Part shown: piece after piece, positions 34,346 through 47,900 of the stretch
Numbering within the stretch: the first letter of the stretch is position 1
Layout of the letters: every line of letters begins with the position of its first letter
Origin: Chytridium lagenaria
Taxonomy: Eukaryota; Chytridiomycota; Chytridiomycetes; Chytridiales; Chytridiaceae
Assembly: GCA_025449115.1 (NCBI GenBank)
Contig: JAHLKC010000021.1
Location: 62,001 to 126,000, forward strand
Direction of reading: 5' to 3'
Length of the DNA stretch: 64,000 nt
Notes under the pieces: generated by a model
What the model was told of the DNA's origin: nothing
The model's input: the letters and a program-made list of their open reading frames with translations, nothing else
The model's database searches: none
Translations under genes and position numbers: made by a program

Positions 34346-34447
34346 GATGGAATGCAGCCACGTCTAACTTAAAGACCCTTGTTGAATTTTTTATGTAAGC
34401 CTTGAGCCTCAAAATGTGGTATTGAGCGCCGAACATGGATGTTCGAA

Positions 34448-36943
34448 TCAGACAAATTGATTGGGGTCCAAAACTCCAATCAGTTTTTGCGGATACACGT
34501 ATATGATCAGGCCTTTGCGAATTGCGATTTTATTATTTATCATTTTAAAAAAGGTTATTAGCATTGCCCTTATGCTGCCTTTCAAAAGCATCAGACATAC
34601 TGGAGGCCAATATCTTTTTCGAATATCCCGCCAATGTCTAGTATACAAGTAGGTTTCTTGAAGCTTCTTCATGTCAAGCAGAGTCCTTCGCTCAATAGCG
34701 ATGCGTTCACCTGCCACCTTTGCAAGTTCAATAGTGCAGCACCGCGCGAAATCTATGCGGCTTATTAAAAGGCATTTCACACGCGTCGTTGACACGAGCG
34801 AGAAGGGGGATACTGTTGCCTCTTTGAGAAGAACACTCAATTCGTCGGGAGTTGATTTTCGGCTCCTTTTACTTGGCGTCGTCGGAATAGTAAGAACGGC
34901 AGCATTCGAGGTTGAGCTTTTGGCTTGCCAGGAAACTGTGGAATGATAGGATCAATTAGTTGCTCGATGGAGCTAGACATAAGGCTCATGCTTGCATGCT
35001 GCTGAGCAGTTCCCATAGCCGCCAGTGCAGCCCATCACCGAAGAAGTCGCAAGGACCGACTTCCTGAACTCTGAGAAATCTTCCAACTTTCTGGAACCGA
35101 AAGGAGGTTCCAGATTCGACGGTAATGGATGTGGCAGCAAAATGTACTTGCTTTTCTTCTTATCTAGATAAACCTCCTCAAATGGAACGTATTTTATCAG
35201 GCGCGCAGTCCCTTCCCTGAAGTGTTAACTTAATAGCAAATGAGCTGCTCTTACCTTACAATAAAAACATATCCTGCTGCTTCACCCTCCGCAAATAGAA
35301 CAGCATTTGGTTGCACTTCTCTACTTTTGTTAATGCACGACTGTAGATTACTTTCCCCACCTTATTTGGCTATTATACGCCAGCGATTTAATGGCAGTTG
35401 GAGTCATTCCAGCAAAGAATGGTATAGATAAGAGGAAGCTTTCCTTGTCTTCCAAATCTCGTGTGGCCTCCAGTTTTAAAACCTGAATGAAGTCATCTTT
35501 GTTTACCCATAGTAGCTCGGTCTCGGACTAAAAACGTAAATTATTTTTTTCACAGATATACGAAGTTGAAACCTTTGTCACAATTGTTGCAGATCGCCGA
35601 ACATCGTGAAGTAAAGCAAGTTCTCCGAAACTATCTCCTGACTAAGATGCTTCAATTTTGATGCCAAATGTAATGGCTACCTCTAGAACAGAAAGACCGA
35701 AGCTCTCATTATCAACTTCTTTTTGAACCTCTACTTGACCAAGATAAAATAAAATAAAAGTTTTCTGCTGCATGTCCCTGTAACTCGTTAGTAAGAAAGC
35801 AATCCTCGCTATACCTGGCGAACTATAACTCGCCCTTTTCCGAATAGCCCATAACCAATGACTCTACTCAATGCTCTTCGTACGGTGTGATCATATTTCA
35901 TGAATGCCGGCATATTTAAGGTTAATTTCTGCAATACGTCCGCATCTTCATCACTTTTTTCCTCGGGTGACTTCAAAAGTGCCATTCTCATTTCATCTGA
36001 AAGTGTCCCAACAAAATGCCTCTTTCTCGCTCGATAATTTTCCAAATTAAACCCGATAAGATTGGCAACAAGAAGAGGCGCTTGAGGTTCATCATCCTTT
36101 CCAGGTGTCTTGCGCGAAGATTCATTCGTGTTCCCTCTCGACTGTAAAAGTTTATATCTTAAACGTCCGCAATTCACCGCCATCTCAATAAGCCAATAAA
36201 AAATGCGCGTGACCGACAGCATCAGCTTGACCTTTCGGAGTGCTGCTCGCCAAAGTTTCCCCCCCAACTGCTCTTCCGTATCAGGTAAAGCAGTCAAGAA
36301 CGTATTCCTTGCTACACTAAAAGACATTTTGTGAACCTTGCTCAGCTCCGGAAAGTTATAAACTTCCGACGCATCCATGAGATTGCTCTCCTTCATCTTC
36401 TTCTTTTTCTTCTTTGCCGCAGCCTTTGCAGATGAAGCAATAAAGTCCTCTCCTCCGCCTGCGAGAAAGTTTAAAAGTTGATTGACTGAAGAACCCTCGG
36501 ATGATAAGAAGTCAGAGACTATAGAATCGACAAGAAGGCCAGGTCTCATGCTGTTAGCAGCCATTCGCTCCTTTTGCTGCTGTTTTCTCATTTTGCTATG
36601 GCTCCAGCACCTGCTTCGTCCATTGTCGGTAAAGCCAACATCGCTCTCGCAAATTGACTCTGTTGAATTGCCTTTGTGGGTGCTTCATACACAGCTTTGC
36701 CCACAGCCGCGTGTCCAGGGCCGGAATTGGGGGGAGCGCAATCATTTTTGGGAACCCAGAACTCTTACGGCTGTGTTCTCTCCTCCAAAAGGTGCAGTTC
36801 TTCTGTGTTTGTAAAATAGGAAGGCGTATAGGGTTCCCCAACTGCTGACCTTGGCTCTGAATTTCTGTGATCGTCGACGGCGGATTGCCGCTGCCTCGAA
36901 GGTCCTCCATCTTATGCCGTGTTCCTTCTTTACCTTTGCGCAT
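34448..36943 (-). CDS. Protein with two cyclic-nucleotide-binding domains (CNBD2-like)
   Basis: Protein with two tandem CNB domains and no visible kinase or channel domain. A basic N-terminal region (MRKQQQKERMAANS at 36591, a lysine run near 36405) precedes a helical stretch KVKLMLSVTRIFYWLIEMAV (about 36225). CNB1: GHAAENFYFIL then LGQVEVQKEVDNESFGL (about 35800-35690) and phosphate-binding cassette GDSFGELALLHDVRRSATIV (about 35660-35580). CNB2: FFAGMTPTAIKSLAY (about 35390), FAEGEAAGYVFIVREGTARL (about 35290-35190). The tail contains a basic YTRHWRDIRKRYW (about 34635) and ends at 34448. The order CNB-CNB with a helical N-terminus resembles CNBD2, which is linked to male fertility and sperm motility in mammals, but the match is loose. 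Start is ambiguous: open sequence continues to 36943 in a second frame. A one-base shift lies near 35735. Confidence 0.68.
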
Positions 36944-37233
36944 CCTTGGCTAACTACAGCCTTGTCCGGTAGCGCTGATCTTCATTGTCAAGTACCGATC
37001 ACGAGCTGCGCCACGTCGCGGGGAGTATAAAAAAGGGAGTGCTGAACTTGGATTAAAATTTGTCTCGATTTTGAGGTTTGTTCTTGCAGCGATTTGTTCG
37101 ACAGTTGCATAAACTGGTGCTGACCTTCTTTTCCCCGTTGTCAACTTTATCATCAATAACCACGCGCGTGTTCCTCCTACTGATGATTGCAGTAAGGTAA
37201 GAAGATCTAGCTATATGATTCTTTCAGCTGGCT

Positions 37234-37274
<41 letters not shown>

Positions 37275-37611
37275 ATTTATTCGCTTGTTTTCAGGATAAT
37301 AACATCGGTTAGTGACGCAACCGATCCCTGTGCTGTCCTCTTTTGACAGTATGGGGGCCAACAATTTTTGAAGGGTGAAACGGCTGGCCTTGAGAGCTTG
37401 GGTTGCCTCTTTTGCATCCTGCTCCTTGGCAGGTCGCCGTTTTTACCAACTCTCCCCTTTCCCAACCTCCTTTCAACCTCTTCTATGCCCACCCCATTCC
37501 TGTCGCTTTCTCCTTCCTCTAGTCCAGCCATTTCCCTGAAGCGCTGCCTCTCTTTCGCTTTACCGAAGTGCTTGGACTGCGGGAAGGATATAGCAATTTT
37601 TCAAAAATGTT
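36944..37611. other. Intergenic region between CNBD2-like gene and MLH3, with CTGA microsatellite
   Basis: About 670 bp between divergent genes. Minus-strand ORFs at 36950-37156 and 37277-37531 could be upstream exons of the CNBD2-like gene, but nothing in their translation is recognisable. A CTGA tetranucleotide run with one interruption (TTACTGA) occupies 37234-37274. A CT-rich stretch near 37480-37530 lies about 90 bp before the MLH3 start and resembles a fungal leader. Confidence 0.5.
37234..37274. repeat. CTGA tetranucleotide microsatellite
   Basis: About ten tandem copies of CTGA with one imperfect unit at 37250-37254. Its position in a noncoding gap makes it a likely length-variable marker. 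Confidence 0.95.
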
Positions 37612-40600
37612 ATGGCAATAAAGAAGCTTGATACCAAAACCGTTGCTCGTCTGCGATCCTCGCTCTTCACCAATTCAATTTCTCAGATAGTGTCAGAGCT
37701 TCTTCAGAATGCTCTCGATGCAAATCCCACACAGGTTGAGGTTGGCAGTGGATGGTAAAACAGCAATAACGTCCAAAAAGGTTGCTGTGAACTTTGCAGA
37801 AGGCTTTGTTGAAGTTCGTGATGATGGAGACGGCATCGAGCCTGAGGACTTCAGGATGCTAGGACTTCGGTTTGTACATGCTACTACACATCATCTGGCT
37901 AAAGATATGCGTCTGTTAATGACAGCTATGGTAAACTAAACATATGTCAATTGCTGATGATACCAAAGCCACTTCGAAAGATGTTCGGCCAAAGAAACTC
38001 ATTTGGATTTCGGGGTGAAGGTTGGTTGGACCTCTATATCTGCCAAGCATTGTAAATCTCCTTAAGCCCTCGCCAGTATAGCAGAAGTGTCGCTGCTAGA
38101 AATAGTTTCAAAGGCATCCCACCTTCGCACATATTCTTTGATAATGAGGGTAGGTAAAATGTCGACACATTCAACTGATCTCCAGGGAGGTAAAGTGATT
38201 CATCAAGGTCCATCGGCTCTTTCTCGAAGGCCCGGAACCACAGTCACTGTCAAGGATATATTTTTCAACGTATTTTAGTGAGCACTTCATTAGCACTGAC
38301 GGAAAAACAGTTTCCAGTCCGACGGAAGCAACTTCCCAACGAAAAAATGGAAACGATCCGGAAGGCCATTGAGCCGATTGTGTTGTGTTCTCCTGGAGTT
38401 TCGATATCTTTAATTGACAACGCCGCGGGCACCCGAATACTCTCAACGCGTAAGGTGTGCACAGGTTGTTAGTTGCATTGGTTTAATATCTTGCCAGACA
38501 GTTTCAAGCTTGGAAGTATTTAAGCAGCTTTTTGGAACGTCACAGGCAGACGTGGGCTTGATGAGATTTGCAATTGTTTTTTCTTAGAACTTACATGCCG
38601 TCGAATTTCGGACGGACTTGTTCCACATAACTGGTTTCATATCTACGGTGTGGTTTCCGTCAAAGGTATGAACATTTTCTTTGGAAATGGCCTGACTGTA
38701 TCTAGATGCATCAATATATTTGTATTTATGTTCTACGCTTGAGATACTAACGCGAGTAGTTATTCAGAATTATATTTTAAATTCCAATAGCTGCAGATTG
38801 TACCGCCTTGTAAATGATCTTTTTATGGATAGCAGTTTTTCGAAGCAGGTAGTAGTATAGTACTTTGTCAAAAATAACAATTAGGAGGGGGATGAGAATG
38901 TTTTTGAGGCCGGGACAATACCATGGAAGTCAAGTAAGAAGTATTTCACAATACAACGATTTTTGAGACCTTTACTAGAAACTGTTGCAAAACTTGGCGA
39001 TTCATATCCAATCTTCTTTCTTAAAGTGGATTGCCTTGGTGAAAATATGGTCGACTTATTCATCGATCCATCGAAAAATATGGTGGAATTCGCGGTTAGC
39101 ATTTGCAATCCTTTTGTTCCTTTTTTTAATATATATAGGATTGGGATCGAATCATGACTATTAGGACTTGTGTTAAGGATTTTCTCGGTCGCCACGGCTT
39201 TCTCTCGAACGACCCCCACATTTCCTTACCGCCAGGAAATGTCTCCTTTACTATAGATCAAGAGGGACCTGAATGTTATAAGAACGCTGCCTCGCTACCC
39301 TTTTCGTACCTTCCGGACTACGAGCTTGTAACAAAGGCTCGTGCCGGACATTTTCGCCCTGTACCGTGGGAAAATGACACCGTAGTTGTAGACCACAACT
39401 CGACATCAGCATCATTGAAGAAAAGAAAAATTGGAACCTAATCGAGAATCAGAATCGACTTCATCCCATCAGCGGCAACACGTATTTCTTTAGTGTCATG
39501 TTCTAAATTCTCACATAAATAGACACCGTAAACATAAGCGGGTAAGCCTTATTAAGGTATCTCAAAGTCAAAGACCGGAAGGTACATCATGGGCAGGAAG
39601 TCTCATACAGGTGAATTTTCCAACAACGTTTACGCTGAACGTACCATTTACCATAGAACTGGAAAAATCCTGTGTATGACACGTCTGGCAGAATTGGTGG
39701 TTCAAACACTGCAGAAATCGAAAAGTCTTTAGGACTGGTTTCTCATCCATTAGAATCCCACAAGATCTCTAAGGCTGACTTGACGGATATTCGTGTAGGA
39801 AGCGATATGCCTAATGTAATATTCAATGACTTTAGGTCATTGGACAAATTGAGAAAATTTATAGCCGCGACTTTTCGGAGAAATGACAATATAGGCTTGC
39901 TTCTTATTGATCAGCATGCAGCAGATGAACGTGTTAAATTGGAAGAGTTAACAGAGGAACTTTTTCGCGATTGCAGTGACGGATCTAAATTAAATGGCAA
40001 AAGGATAACGGATGTTGTTACGTTAGATCCACCGATAATGGTTGAGATTTCAAAGGAAGAAGCCATCATGGCGTCGTATTTAAGAGGCGTCTTTTCGCGA
40101 TGGGCATTGGAATTGGCGAAGTGCAGAATTCGGGCTTGATTCGGTCGACAGGAGATGATAGCAATCACTCCACCTTACCGGTCATTATCCTTCCCCGACT
40201 TATTGCAGATAGATGCATTATGAACTCTGATGTTGTCAAAGCTGTTATTTTGGAACATTTGCATTCCTGCAATTCTGATGGAATTTCGGACAACGAGTGC
40301 CCCGATGGGATTTATTCCATTCTCAACAGTAAAGCCTGCAGGTGTGTTTTGGTAGTGGTGAAGCGGACATTTTGTCATTTCTGTTAAACCTTCAACCTTC
40401 TTGTTTTTTTTGCATTATTCTTTCTTTTTTTTCAATATGGTCTTCGAGGTTCGCAATGTCTTTTTTTACGACTGTTTTTATAGAACTGCGGTGATGTTTG
40501 GAGATCACTTGACTCCATCGCAATGCCTTGAAGTCACCAGAAAGCTCAAGACGTGCTCATTTCCTTTCCAATGCGCCCACGGCCGACCGAGCATGACTCT

Positions 40601-40691
40601 ATCAATGTTCAGGAAGAACGGCAGCAGTGTTCCAAGATTGTACAAGCGTCGCCGCATATCCAAAGAAGGTCTTTTACAGCATTTACAATAA
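37612..40691 (+). CDS. MLH3: DNA mismatch repair/meiotic endonuclease MLH3
   Basis: MutL homologue that pairs with MLH1; in eukaryotes it resolves meiotic crossover intermediates and aids mismatch repair. GHKL ATPase motifs: SELLQNALDANPT (about 37695), DDGDGIEPEDFRMLG (about 37820), RNSFGFRGE (about 38000). TTVTVKDIFFNV (about 38240) and FPVRRKQLP (about 38310) follow the MutL order. The C-terminal endonuclease motif LIDQHAADERVKLEEL (about 39903) fits DQHA(x)2E(x)4E, so the protein should be a nuclease. The end has CSFPFQCAHGRPSM (about 40552), typical of MLH3, and stops at 40689-40691. I prefer MLH3 to PMS1 because of the start (MAIKKLDTKTVARLRSSL) and of PFQCAHGRPS close to the end. The extra G near 37744 interrupts QVEVAVDGK. 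Introns are numerous, and exons between 38460 and 38880 are less certain. Confidence 0.9.
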
Positions 40692-40737
40692 ATATACCGC
40701 ATCCGCACACCCATTTTAATGCGCATTCATATCCCGC

Positions 40738-41179
40738 TTAATTATCTTCAAATGACAGAAGGCCCTTGTTTTGTCTTTTTTAGATATCTTGGGCTTGTTT
40801 GATGTTGAAGTACCACGTTTCGAAGAAGTCTTCTTTTGAACTTTTGTTGTCGCAGTCTTCAAAGTCCCTTTCAAAGGCCTGTCCTCTTCCGCATCGGCCG
40901 CTTTATCTTCACGTGCACCTAAAACCAAGTGAATATGAAAGTCTTGGGTGATGGCGAAATACTCTTCAAATACTCCTGAACCTCTTCATCGTTGACACCT
41001 TCGCCCATAACAATCATTGGGTTCTCATCGTCTGAATACTCATCTCCATCATTTCGCTTCCGCTCATCTGGCTTGTCCTCGTCTGTAACGCCCGATTGCT
41101 GCTTTAGGACTTTCAGGAAGTTTGGGACTTCCCCTTGGTATTGGAGGCTCTGACGAAAATTGTAATTTGACTTAGACAT
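40738..41179 (-). CDS. DUF4604 (KIAA1143-like) small protein
   Basis: Small acidic/basic protein of the DUF4604 family, function unknown. Exon 1 starts MSKSNYNFRQSLQYQGEVPN at 41179 and includes PNFLKVLKQQSGVTDEDKPD and an acidic stretch with PMIVMGEGVNDEEVQEYLK (about 41020-40960), typical of the family's EEPxVV-x-G core. After an intron of about 30-60 nt, the second exon is Lys/Thr-rich and, if the T-run 40776-40781 is one base short, ends KGLLSFEDN at 40738, which is the conserved LSF-type C-terminus. Without that correction the frame runs on to 40716. It converges on MLH3 with 46 bp between stop codons. Confidence 0.75.
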
Positions 41180-41283
41180 TCTTTGATTCTCGTTGCGGCA
41201 TCGCTCGTCAACAAAATATATATATTAAGGATTATATACAGAGAGGATTGCACTTGCTTCCAGTAAATGCGACAACTGCTTTC

Positions 41284-44200
41284 TCATACAAGCTTTTGTC
41301 GCTTGACGACACTGGCATTGTCGCCATTTGGTATCACTGTCTCAGGCGATACCTCGGTAGAAGCACCAGCCCCAACCTTCTGAAGCTTATAGTCTCCTGC
41401 TGCATCATCACTTGAAACCTGCATATCCACAACAGGAAGTTTATCCTCTTTATCCCCTGGTTCCTCCATGTCCATCCTAACTCTCTTTAATGATGAGGTA
41501 TCCGAAGACGGGCTCGAAATCTCCATATTACTCGAGACGGGAACGCCTTGATCTTCTTCATTTTCATCATCGTCGGGATAGTTCACCAGAGGGGATACAA
41601 GAGGGGACGTTACTGAGGATGTGATACTGCGATGTACCAGGAGTTTGGAGTCCGCAGGTAAAGCGGTTTTCACCGCAGAAAGGGCAGCCGCTGATCTTGA
41701 AAGAGCTCGAGCTCTCAGTGACGCAGAGGATTCGGATAGGGTATCGTCGTCTTCGTCATTGCCTTCAAAATATGCTTCCTCATCATGATCCACGCGTGCC
41801 CAGCCGTCACGCTCCTTGCGCTCAACTGCTCTTTCAAAACATTTAGCAAATCCAAGGTAATTTCGCTTACATTGCATCTGCAGAACCATTGATAGGCCCA
41901 CTTGTTGGGTTTTCCGAATTTTGTTCATGCCGAAGTGTCAATGATTTAAAAGTGTCTACGTAAGTGACGTCTTCAAAAAGACTCTTGTGATTTTGAACAA
42001 TATTTGAGATCAAGCCCTTCACATTTTCCTGTAATGAAATTAAGAGAGTCGTAAGTTTCAGGCAAATTCAAAAAATTCGCAGTATTGTAACAGAGATTAA
42101 AAATGAAAATACCTTGCGAATAAACTCAAAAAGATCCAAACACGCGGAGTTCAGTAAATTGTATCTTCCATTTGTAGACCGAAACGCAACCAATATTGGT
42201 CCAAAAACATCATTTTTGACTAAATGCCTATTGTAGAACTCGTCCTTCATTCCAACACAAACACGAAGAACTCGCAGTGCAGCTATGAAAGTGAGATAAT
42301 TATCAAACCAAGTATGTGCCTACCAAGCCGCACGTAGGTATCTTTAGCCTTAAGCAATAGTAAGGTCTTCTGAATGATAGCTGAGCCAAGAATATAATAC
42401 TTGCTCCTATACGAGTGCTGCTTAACAGCAAAACAAAGAAGCTCGCAAATATGGCTACACGTGGCGGCCAAAGCTTCCGGCAACGGAAGGTACTCTGAAC
42501 CATCTTAACTCGGTATTAATATATATGTTCAGTCAGGCAGTGATATTACGTGATGAGTTTGTCAGGTCGGCACTGTCCAAGTTTAAAACTGGAGCTGCCA
42601 ATTTGGCCATAAACGACTCGTAAAAGTTGTTCAAAAACTCTTCCGAATCTGAATCCGTCCCAGTATGAGTTATCACGCCATCTGTAACATCTGCCCCAGA
42701 AGTGTCCAACAAGACCCGAATGATATCTGCTAATTGAGACTTTACACCCGTATCGCTTTCGTTCAAGAAACGAGTGACAATAAACTCAATTAGTGGTGTC
42801 GTCTTTTGCTTTACTTGAGCGACACAAAAACTGCGAATGAGTGCGGGATCGTGCTCGAGGATCGACCATAAAATTGCAGTTGCTGCTAATCTTATTGATA
42901 TATCCTCGTCTGCAAGCGTGTACTCGAATATTGCAAATAAACCGTGCTGCCCTAAGGCACTAAACAATAGTAAGAAATCCAACTACATTAATTGAAAAAA
43001 TATACCGATAGAACGCCGCACGCGATGATATTTGAAGATTTTTCGCAATTGTCGAAATTTCATGAAGAAAAAGAACAACTTCCTTCTTCTTTTCCTGACT
43101 GTACTCTTCGGAGGTTAATATTCGGAAGAGACCTTCGAGATATTCATTGTCTTGCTGAAAGTATCCAACTATGTCCATGTGGTTGAAAAACACCAAAGAA
43201 TTAAGTGCAGAGAAAGTGCTATCGTCAAGGAGCCGCGCCAGCACGACATCCTTTAAAAACTGTATACGATACGTCTGCTTGATTTTTTGGACAATTTCTG
43301 GGCTTTTAATCGGAAGTACTTCTTTGAAATGAGCTGTTTCCGTGAGATAGCGTCGGTGGTTGGCTTTCGCATTTGAAAACTCTTTATCGTCTGAAAGACG
43401 TCAGCAAATAACAGAGACACATATGTTACATTCTAGAATCCCAACGACGTTCAAAAATACGGAATCTTGGAGAACAAGTTCGTATATACTACTATCATTT
43501 AGAAAAACTAGACAGATGTAAGCAAATATTCGGCGAAAAAAAATCACGAACTGATCATCTTCATAACGCTTGAGAGGCAGTAAAGGTCGTCAGTACTTTC
43601 TAAATCCTCCAAATCGCTCAAAAGTGCCAGAAGCTTTTCAATGAAATTCTAAATGAAGATTAGAAAATTGAAAAAATCAGCTCCTCACCTCTTGAATGAT
43701 GATATGCGCCAATTGCGACCGACCAGATGGGGTGCGCGAACCGGCGGCGATAGCTTGCTCAATTTCACGGAGATTGGAGTGACAAGGCTTTGGTAAGCTT
43801 AGAGAGCCAGCACCCCTGAAATCGTCCGAATTTCCATTCACTTCGTCTGTATCGAAGAGTTAGACAGATAAACAAAAACAAAAAAGTTACCTGAACTGTC
43901 CGCATTTGAAGGAATTTCAATATCTGTCACGGTATTTTCTTTAAAATCGTCGGAGGAATGAATTCATTGCAGCATGAATATAGTAAGAAAACAATTAACA
44001 TTATGGAATCGAGTGGATGACTGCATAAAAACACGAGGCAAAGGAGAATACACTCACCACCGTTAACAGCAACGAGTCTTTTCTGAATCTCTGTGATAAT
44101 ATTCCTTTGCGTACATTAGAGGTCATAAGTCACTCAATCCTACCATAACTCGTTGCATCCTTCCGCTTCTTGAAAACTCAGCGCAAGATCAAGGCCATTT

Positions 44201-44512
44201 TGTTCGGTCCAAACTATCAAAGTAGCTAGAAAATAATTACTCATTCGTCTCAGAGCAGTAAGGCAAACATTGTTGGCGATGATAGATGTCTTCCTTCCGA
44301 ATTTTAGAGTTGAGCAGCACCGTTCCATCCTCTTCGCTTCTCACAACTATGCACATAGCATCCTTGATCTGAATTGGCTTCAGTTAATGTATCTCAAACT
44401 CATAAAGCACCTCCACATATTGATGGGTGACTTGTCCCGTTCCCTTGTCTACCCATGCCCCTTCTGGGGCGAGTTCGTACACCTTCACCCTCTTTTTCTG
44501 GTCTGTAGTCAT
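41284..44512 (-). CDS. PSY2: Protein phosphatase 4 regulatory subunit 3 (PP4R3/SMEK/Psy2)
   Basis: Targeting subunit of protein phosphatase 4, which dephosphorylates substrates in DNA-damage and chromatin responses. The EVH1-like N-terminus starts MTTDQKKRVKVYELAPEGAW at 44512, with DKGTGQVTHQYVE, then a 42-nt intron, then IVVRSEEDGTVLLNSKI and LIVWTEQNGLDLALSFQEAE (about 44205-44150), which is the diagnostic LIVWSE-x-DLALSFQE block. The SMK-1 domain and ARM region follow: FFNHMDIVGYFQQDNEYLEG (about 43185), AAFYRS.., DISIRLAATAILWSILEHDP (about 42930-42850), and RYNLLNSACLDLFEFIRK (about 42155). The C-terminus is acidic/Ser-rich and ends at 41284. Its length and order fit the family. Introns are frequent and short; a few boundaries (43390-44100) are uncertain. 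Confidence 0.9.
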
Positions 44513-44953
44513 CCAGCAATTCAGTCAACACCAGATTCCCAAAAAAAATTGATGTTGAGGAAATTTACATGTTGACTTGGTGGAAGGGAAGCGGGATAGC
44601 TTCCGTGTTTCATTCAAGCCGGAGCTGCTTTTCACGCTTATCACCATCGCATCCTTCTGACTGATGGATATGCTGCAGAACTAGCTTGACAGAAAAATAT
44701 AATATGTTTAATCTTTGTATCGTTGGAGGCTTCTTTTTCTTAAAACATTTCGCCTCCAATACAGACCCTTGTGTACAATAGATATGCGCAATCCGTTCAA
44801 AACCTCTTTATTTGTAAAGGCATCGGAATACCCATATCTTCGCTTTTGCAGAGCTTATTGAATTGCTTGGATCCAGTATACCTAGCCTCTTGCGATCAAA
44901 CTGGCTCTACAAAACGACCTCTTTGTGAAACCCTATATTGATGAACGACGAGC

Positions 44954-47900
44954 ATGGAAAACTTAGAATCCATGTTGAACGGCATTGAAAAGGATAAGGT
45001 CATCATCAGATTCCCTTTTCTCCTTCTTCATATTTGGTTATAGAAGCGTGGCTGGAACGGATCTTGGGAGGGTATTGGGGGCAGCTAGCTGGAATTGGAT
45101 CTGGTGGTGTTCCGGATTTTGTGGGAGCTTTTGGATGTTCTTGATTGCCATATGGACTTGAGAGATTAATACGACATGACTTATGAAGGACAAAGAATCA
45201 TCGTATAGAGCTTTGGACAGTTTCATGATTAATCAGGTGCATGGCCGCCGGAACAAACTTGCCGCGTGGGCCTTAATAATTATACACTTCGCCTCCTTCG
45301 CTAGGATGAATATAGCAACTTACTATTCTTACAGTCCGCCAAAGGCCTTCCATCCTATTTGACAGCAATCCCGACAGTTCCTGGAGCAGGTTCTCCGGGC
45401 TGGAGCTCGCCGGTTTGGCCACCTTCCCCTAATTCTGGCATACCTCCCGATGGCCAGCCTCCCACTCCGACAATATATCAGTTGCCCCGGAGCTATCCCG
45501 GGCTACCCGGGTCAATATCTGGTGCAAGCCCGACCTCACCTGGTACGTTTGTGATTGAAATGTTGGTTAACATAAATAGAGGGGAGGCCCTCGATACCAG
45601 AAAGCGCACAATTAAACCTAAAAATTCCCAAGCGTGAAGAAAACGTACCCTCTGAGAAAGATCCGAAGGCTTCTGCCGCTCCACCATCGTCTTCCAGAAT
45701 AGAGTTGGATTTCACTAGCCTTCTGAAAGACCTTCAGGATACTCATAATCAGCTCCTTTCGGCACGCCCTTCCTCTGTTGCGGCATCCGATGGAGATGAT
45801 TATCATGTTAACGTGGATGATTATCATGGATCTGTAGAAGACGAAGATGATTCAGCCAACCTTTCGAAAGAGCCCAGTCGGAAAGATATTGCCTCACCGT
45901 CAGAGTCTCTTTCACCCTCAGGAGATCACGGAATCACCTCCGATAATGAACGTTATCGAAACCAGTACGACGAACAAAGCGATAATGGATCAGAATCAGA
46001 AGCTTCGGATGATAGCTACGATGATCGGCATTATGGGCAAGGCGACGAGGCGGTCCAAAGAAGAGCGACGTGGGATCTAAGGAGCGCGGTGAAACCAACG
46101 ACAGATTGGAGGCAACTCAAAACCCGAATGGGAACTTTGATCTTGGTGATGGGGAATTTGACGGAGAAGACGGGGCTCATTCGAGGTTACGATATCTTCA
46201 GCTAGAAAATGTAAATTACGACGAGCAACAACAGGAAGAGATTGAGATCCCGGATGACGATGATGAATCTGACGACGTTGAGCTTGCCTTAAAGTACCCA
46301 AATGGCGTTGTCTCATCAGTTCCCGAAAAGGATGGGGCTATGCAAAGCGTCACTGTCGACGATTACAAGGACAATATGGCTGGGTTAGAGGACATGCTTG
46401 ACCGTTATATGAAGAAGAGCCGATACTCTCGAATGATTAATGGCACTGATCTATCTCATAAGACTTCAGCCTCTCTAAACTTACAACCGACCCCGACATC
46501 AGCTACCGCATCACATAGGCTTCCCGTTCATTCTTCCATTTCGCCAAACGCAACGTCACCTATTAAGCACAATCTTAAGGATGAACCAATGGACGATCTT
46601 CCGTTAGCTCAACTCCACACCTTGCAACGGAGAAAAAGAGTAAGAGTTGTCTTTTTCCATTGTTCTGATCAAGCTTTATCGCTAGTCGATTGTGCCTGTA
46701 ATCGAAGAAAAAGAGCCTCCACCAACACCTTCTGTCCAAACAAACGCGGACAAAGAGCAGATGAATCTTATTTTAACCAAACTTTCCGAGGCAAATCTTA
46801 AAAAGATTACCACTAGAATATACATTGAAGACGCTGAAACCTTTGAGACAATTGTTTTGACATCTTTAATGACAGCGGATCAAGTTGTGGCGGATCTTGT
46901 CAATAATTCGAAGAAAGTTGAACAGTCGGCGGATTGGACCCTTTTTGAGCTTGCAAATGACTTGGGGATAGGTGCTCATATAATTTTGTTCGTCTATTCT
47001 CCTTGATTCCTTTACGGATTTGTTAACTTATTTATGATTTATCACGTAAACAGAGCGACCTATTAGGGATTGGGAGGTTTGTATTGGCCAACATTAACCA
47101 GCTTAGAGTGTTAGCTAAGTATTTTTTTGACGTTCAGGTGGTCACCGACGTCATCGCTGCCTGGGACACTTCTGCAACAGTTAACGCTATTTTATTGAAA
47201 AAGTACGGTTACAGAAGCACAATTGTACCCAAGGTCAGTCGTCTTCTTCAGTGTTGAATTTAAAAGTTGGAATTGTTTCGTTTCGGAGGCGAGCAAACGT
47301 TGATATGTCATTCAAAATAGAGTATTGTCGGACGGTTTCCTAAGATTCAGGGCTATTTGTATATAGAAGTGCGGCCGAAAAAGTGGCAAAAGAAATTTTT
47401 TCTTCTTCGGGAAGGACACATCTATTATTACGAAAAGTCAAATGTAGGTTTTTGGTTTCTGAGCCCCGCTATTTGGTGTGATAATCTAATATAAGATTCT
47501 TAGACCGAGACGCTTTTATGTCGATTGAGCGGTTTTGACGTTTTTACCCTCAGCAGAGATAAGAAAAAGACACCAACGCAATTCTGCTTTGCTCTTCGAT
47601 CAACATCAAACATCTCGATATTTGAAAACAAGGTCGATTACGTTCGATTCTTGTGTGTTGATCGGCAAGATCGTCTCTACGATTGGGTTCTTGCTATTCG
47701 TCTCGCAAAGGTTTGAATTTAGGCTAAATCAGTAGCTTATTTGGGGTTTTTGCTAACTTGCTTATCAGAACGAACTGACCTATCAAGAATTCCCTGAACT
47801 TTTCGACGAGTACGAGAGTGTCCCGGTAAGAGACCGAAATAAAGACAGCAAGGAGGCAGCAAAGTTGGCCGCCGATTCAACAAAGAAGAGGCATCAGAAT

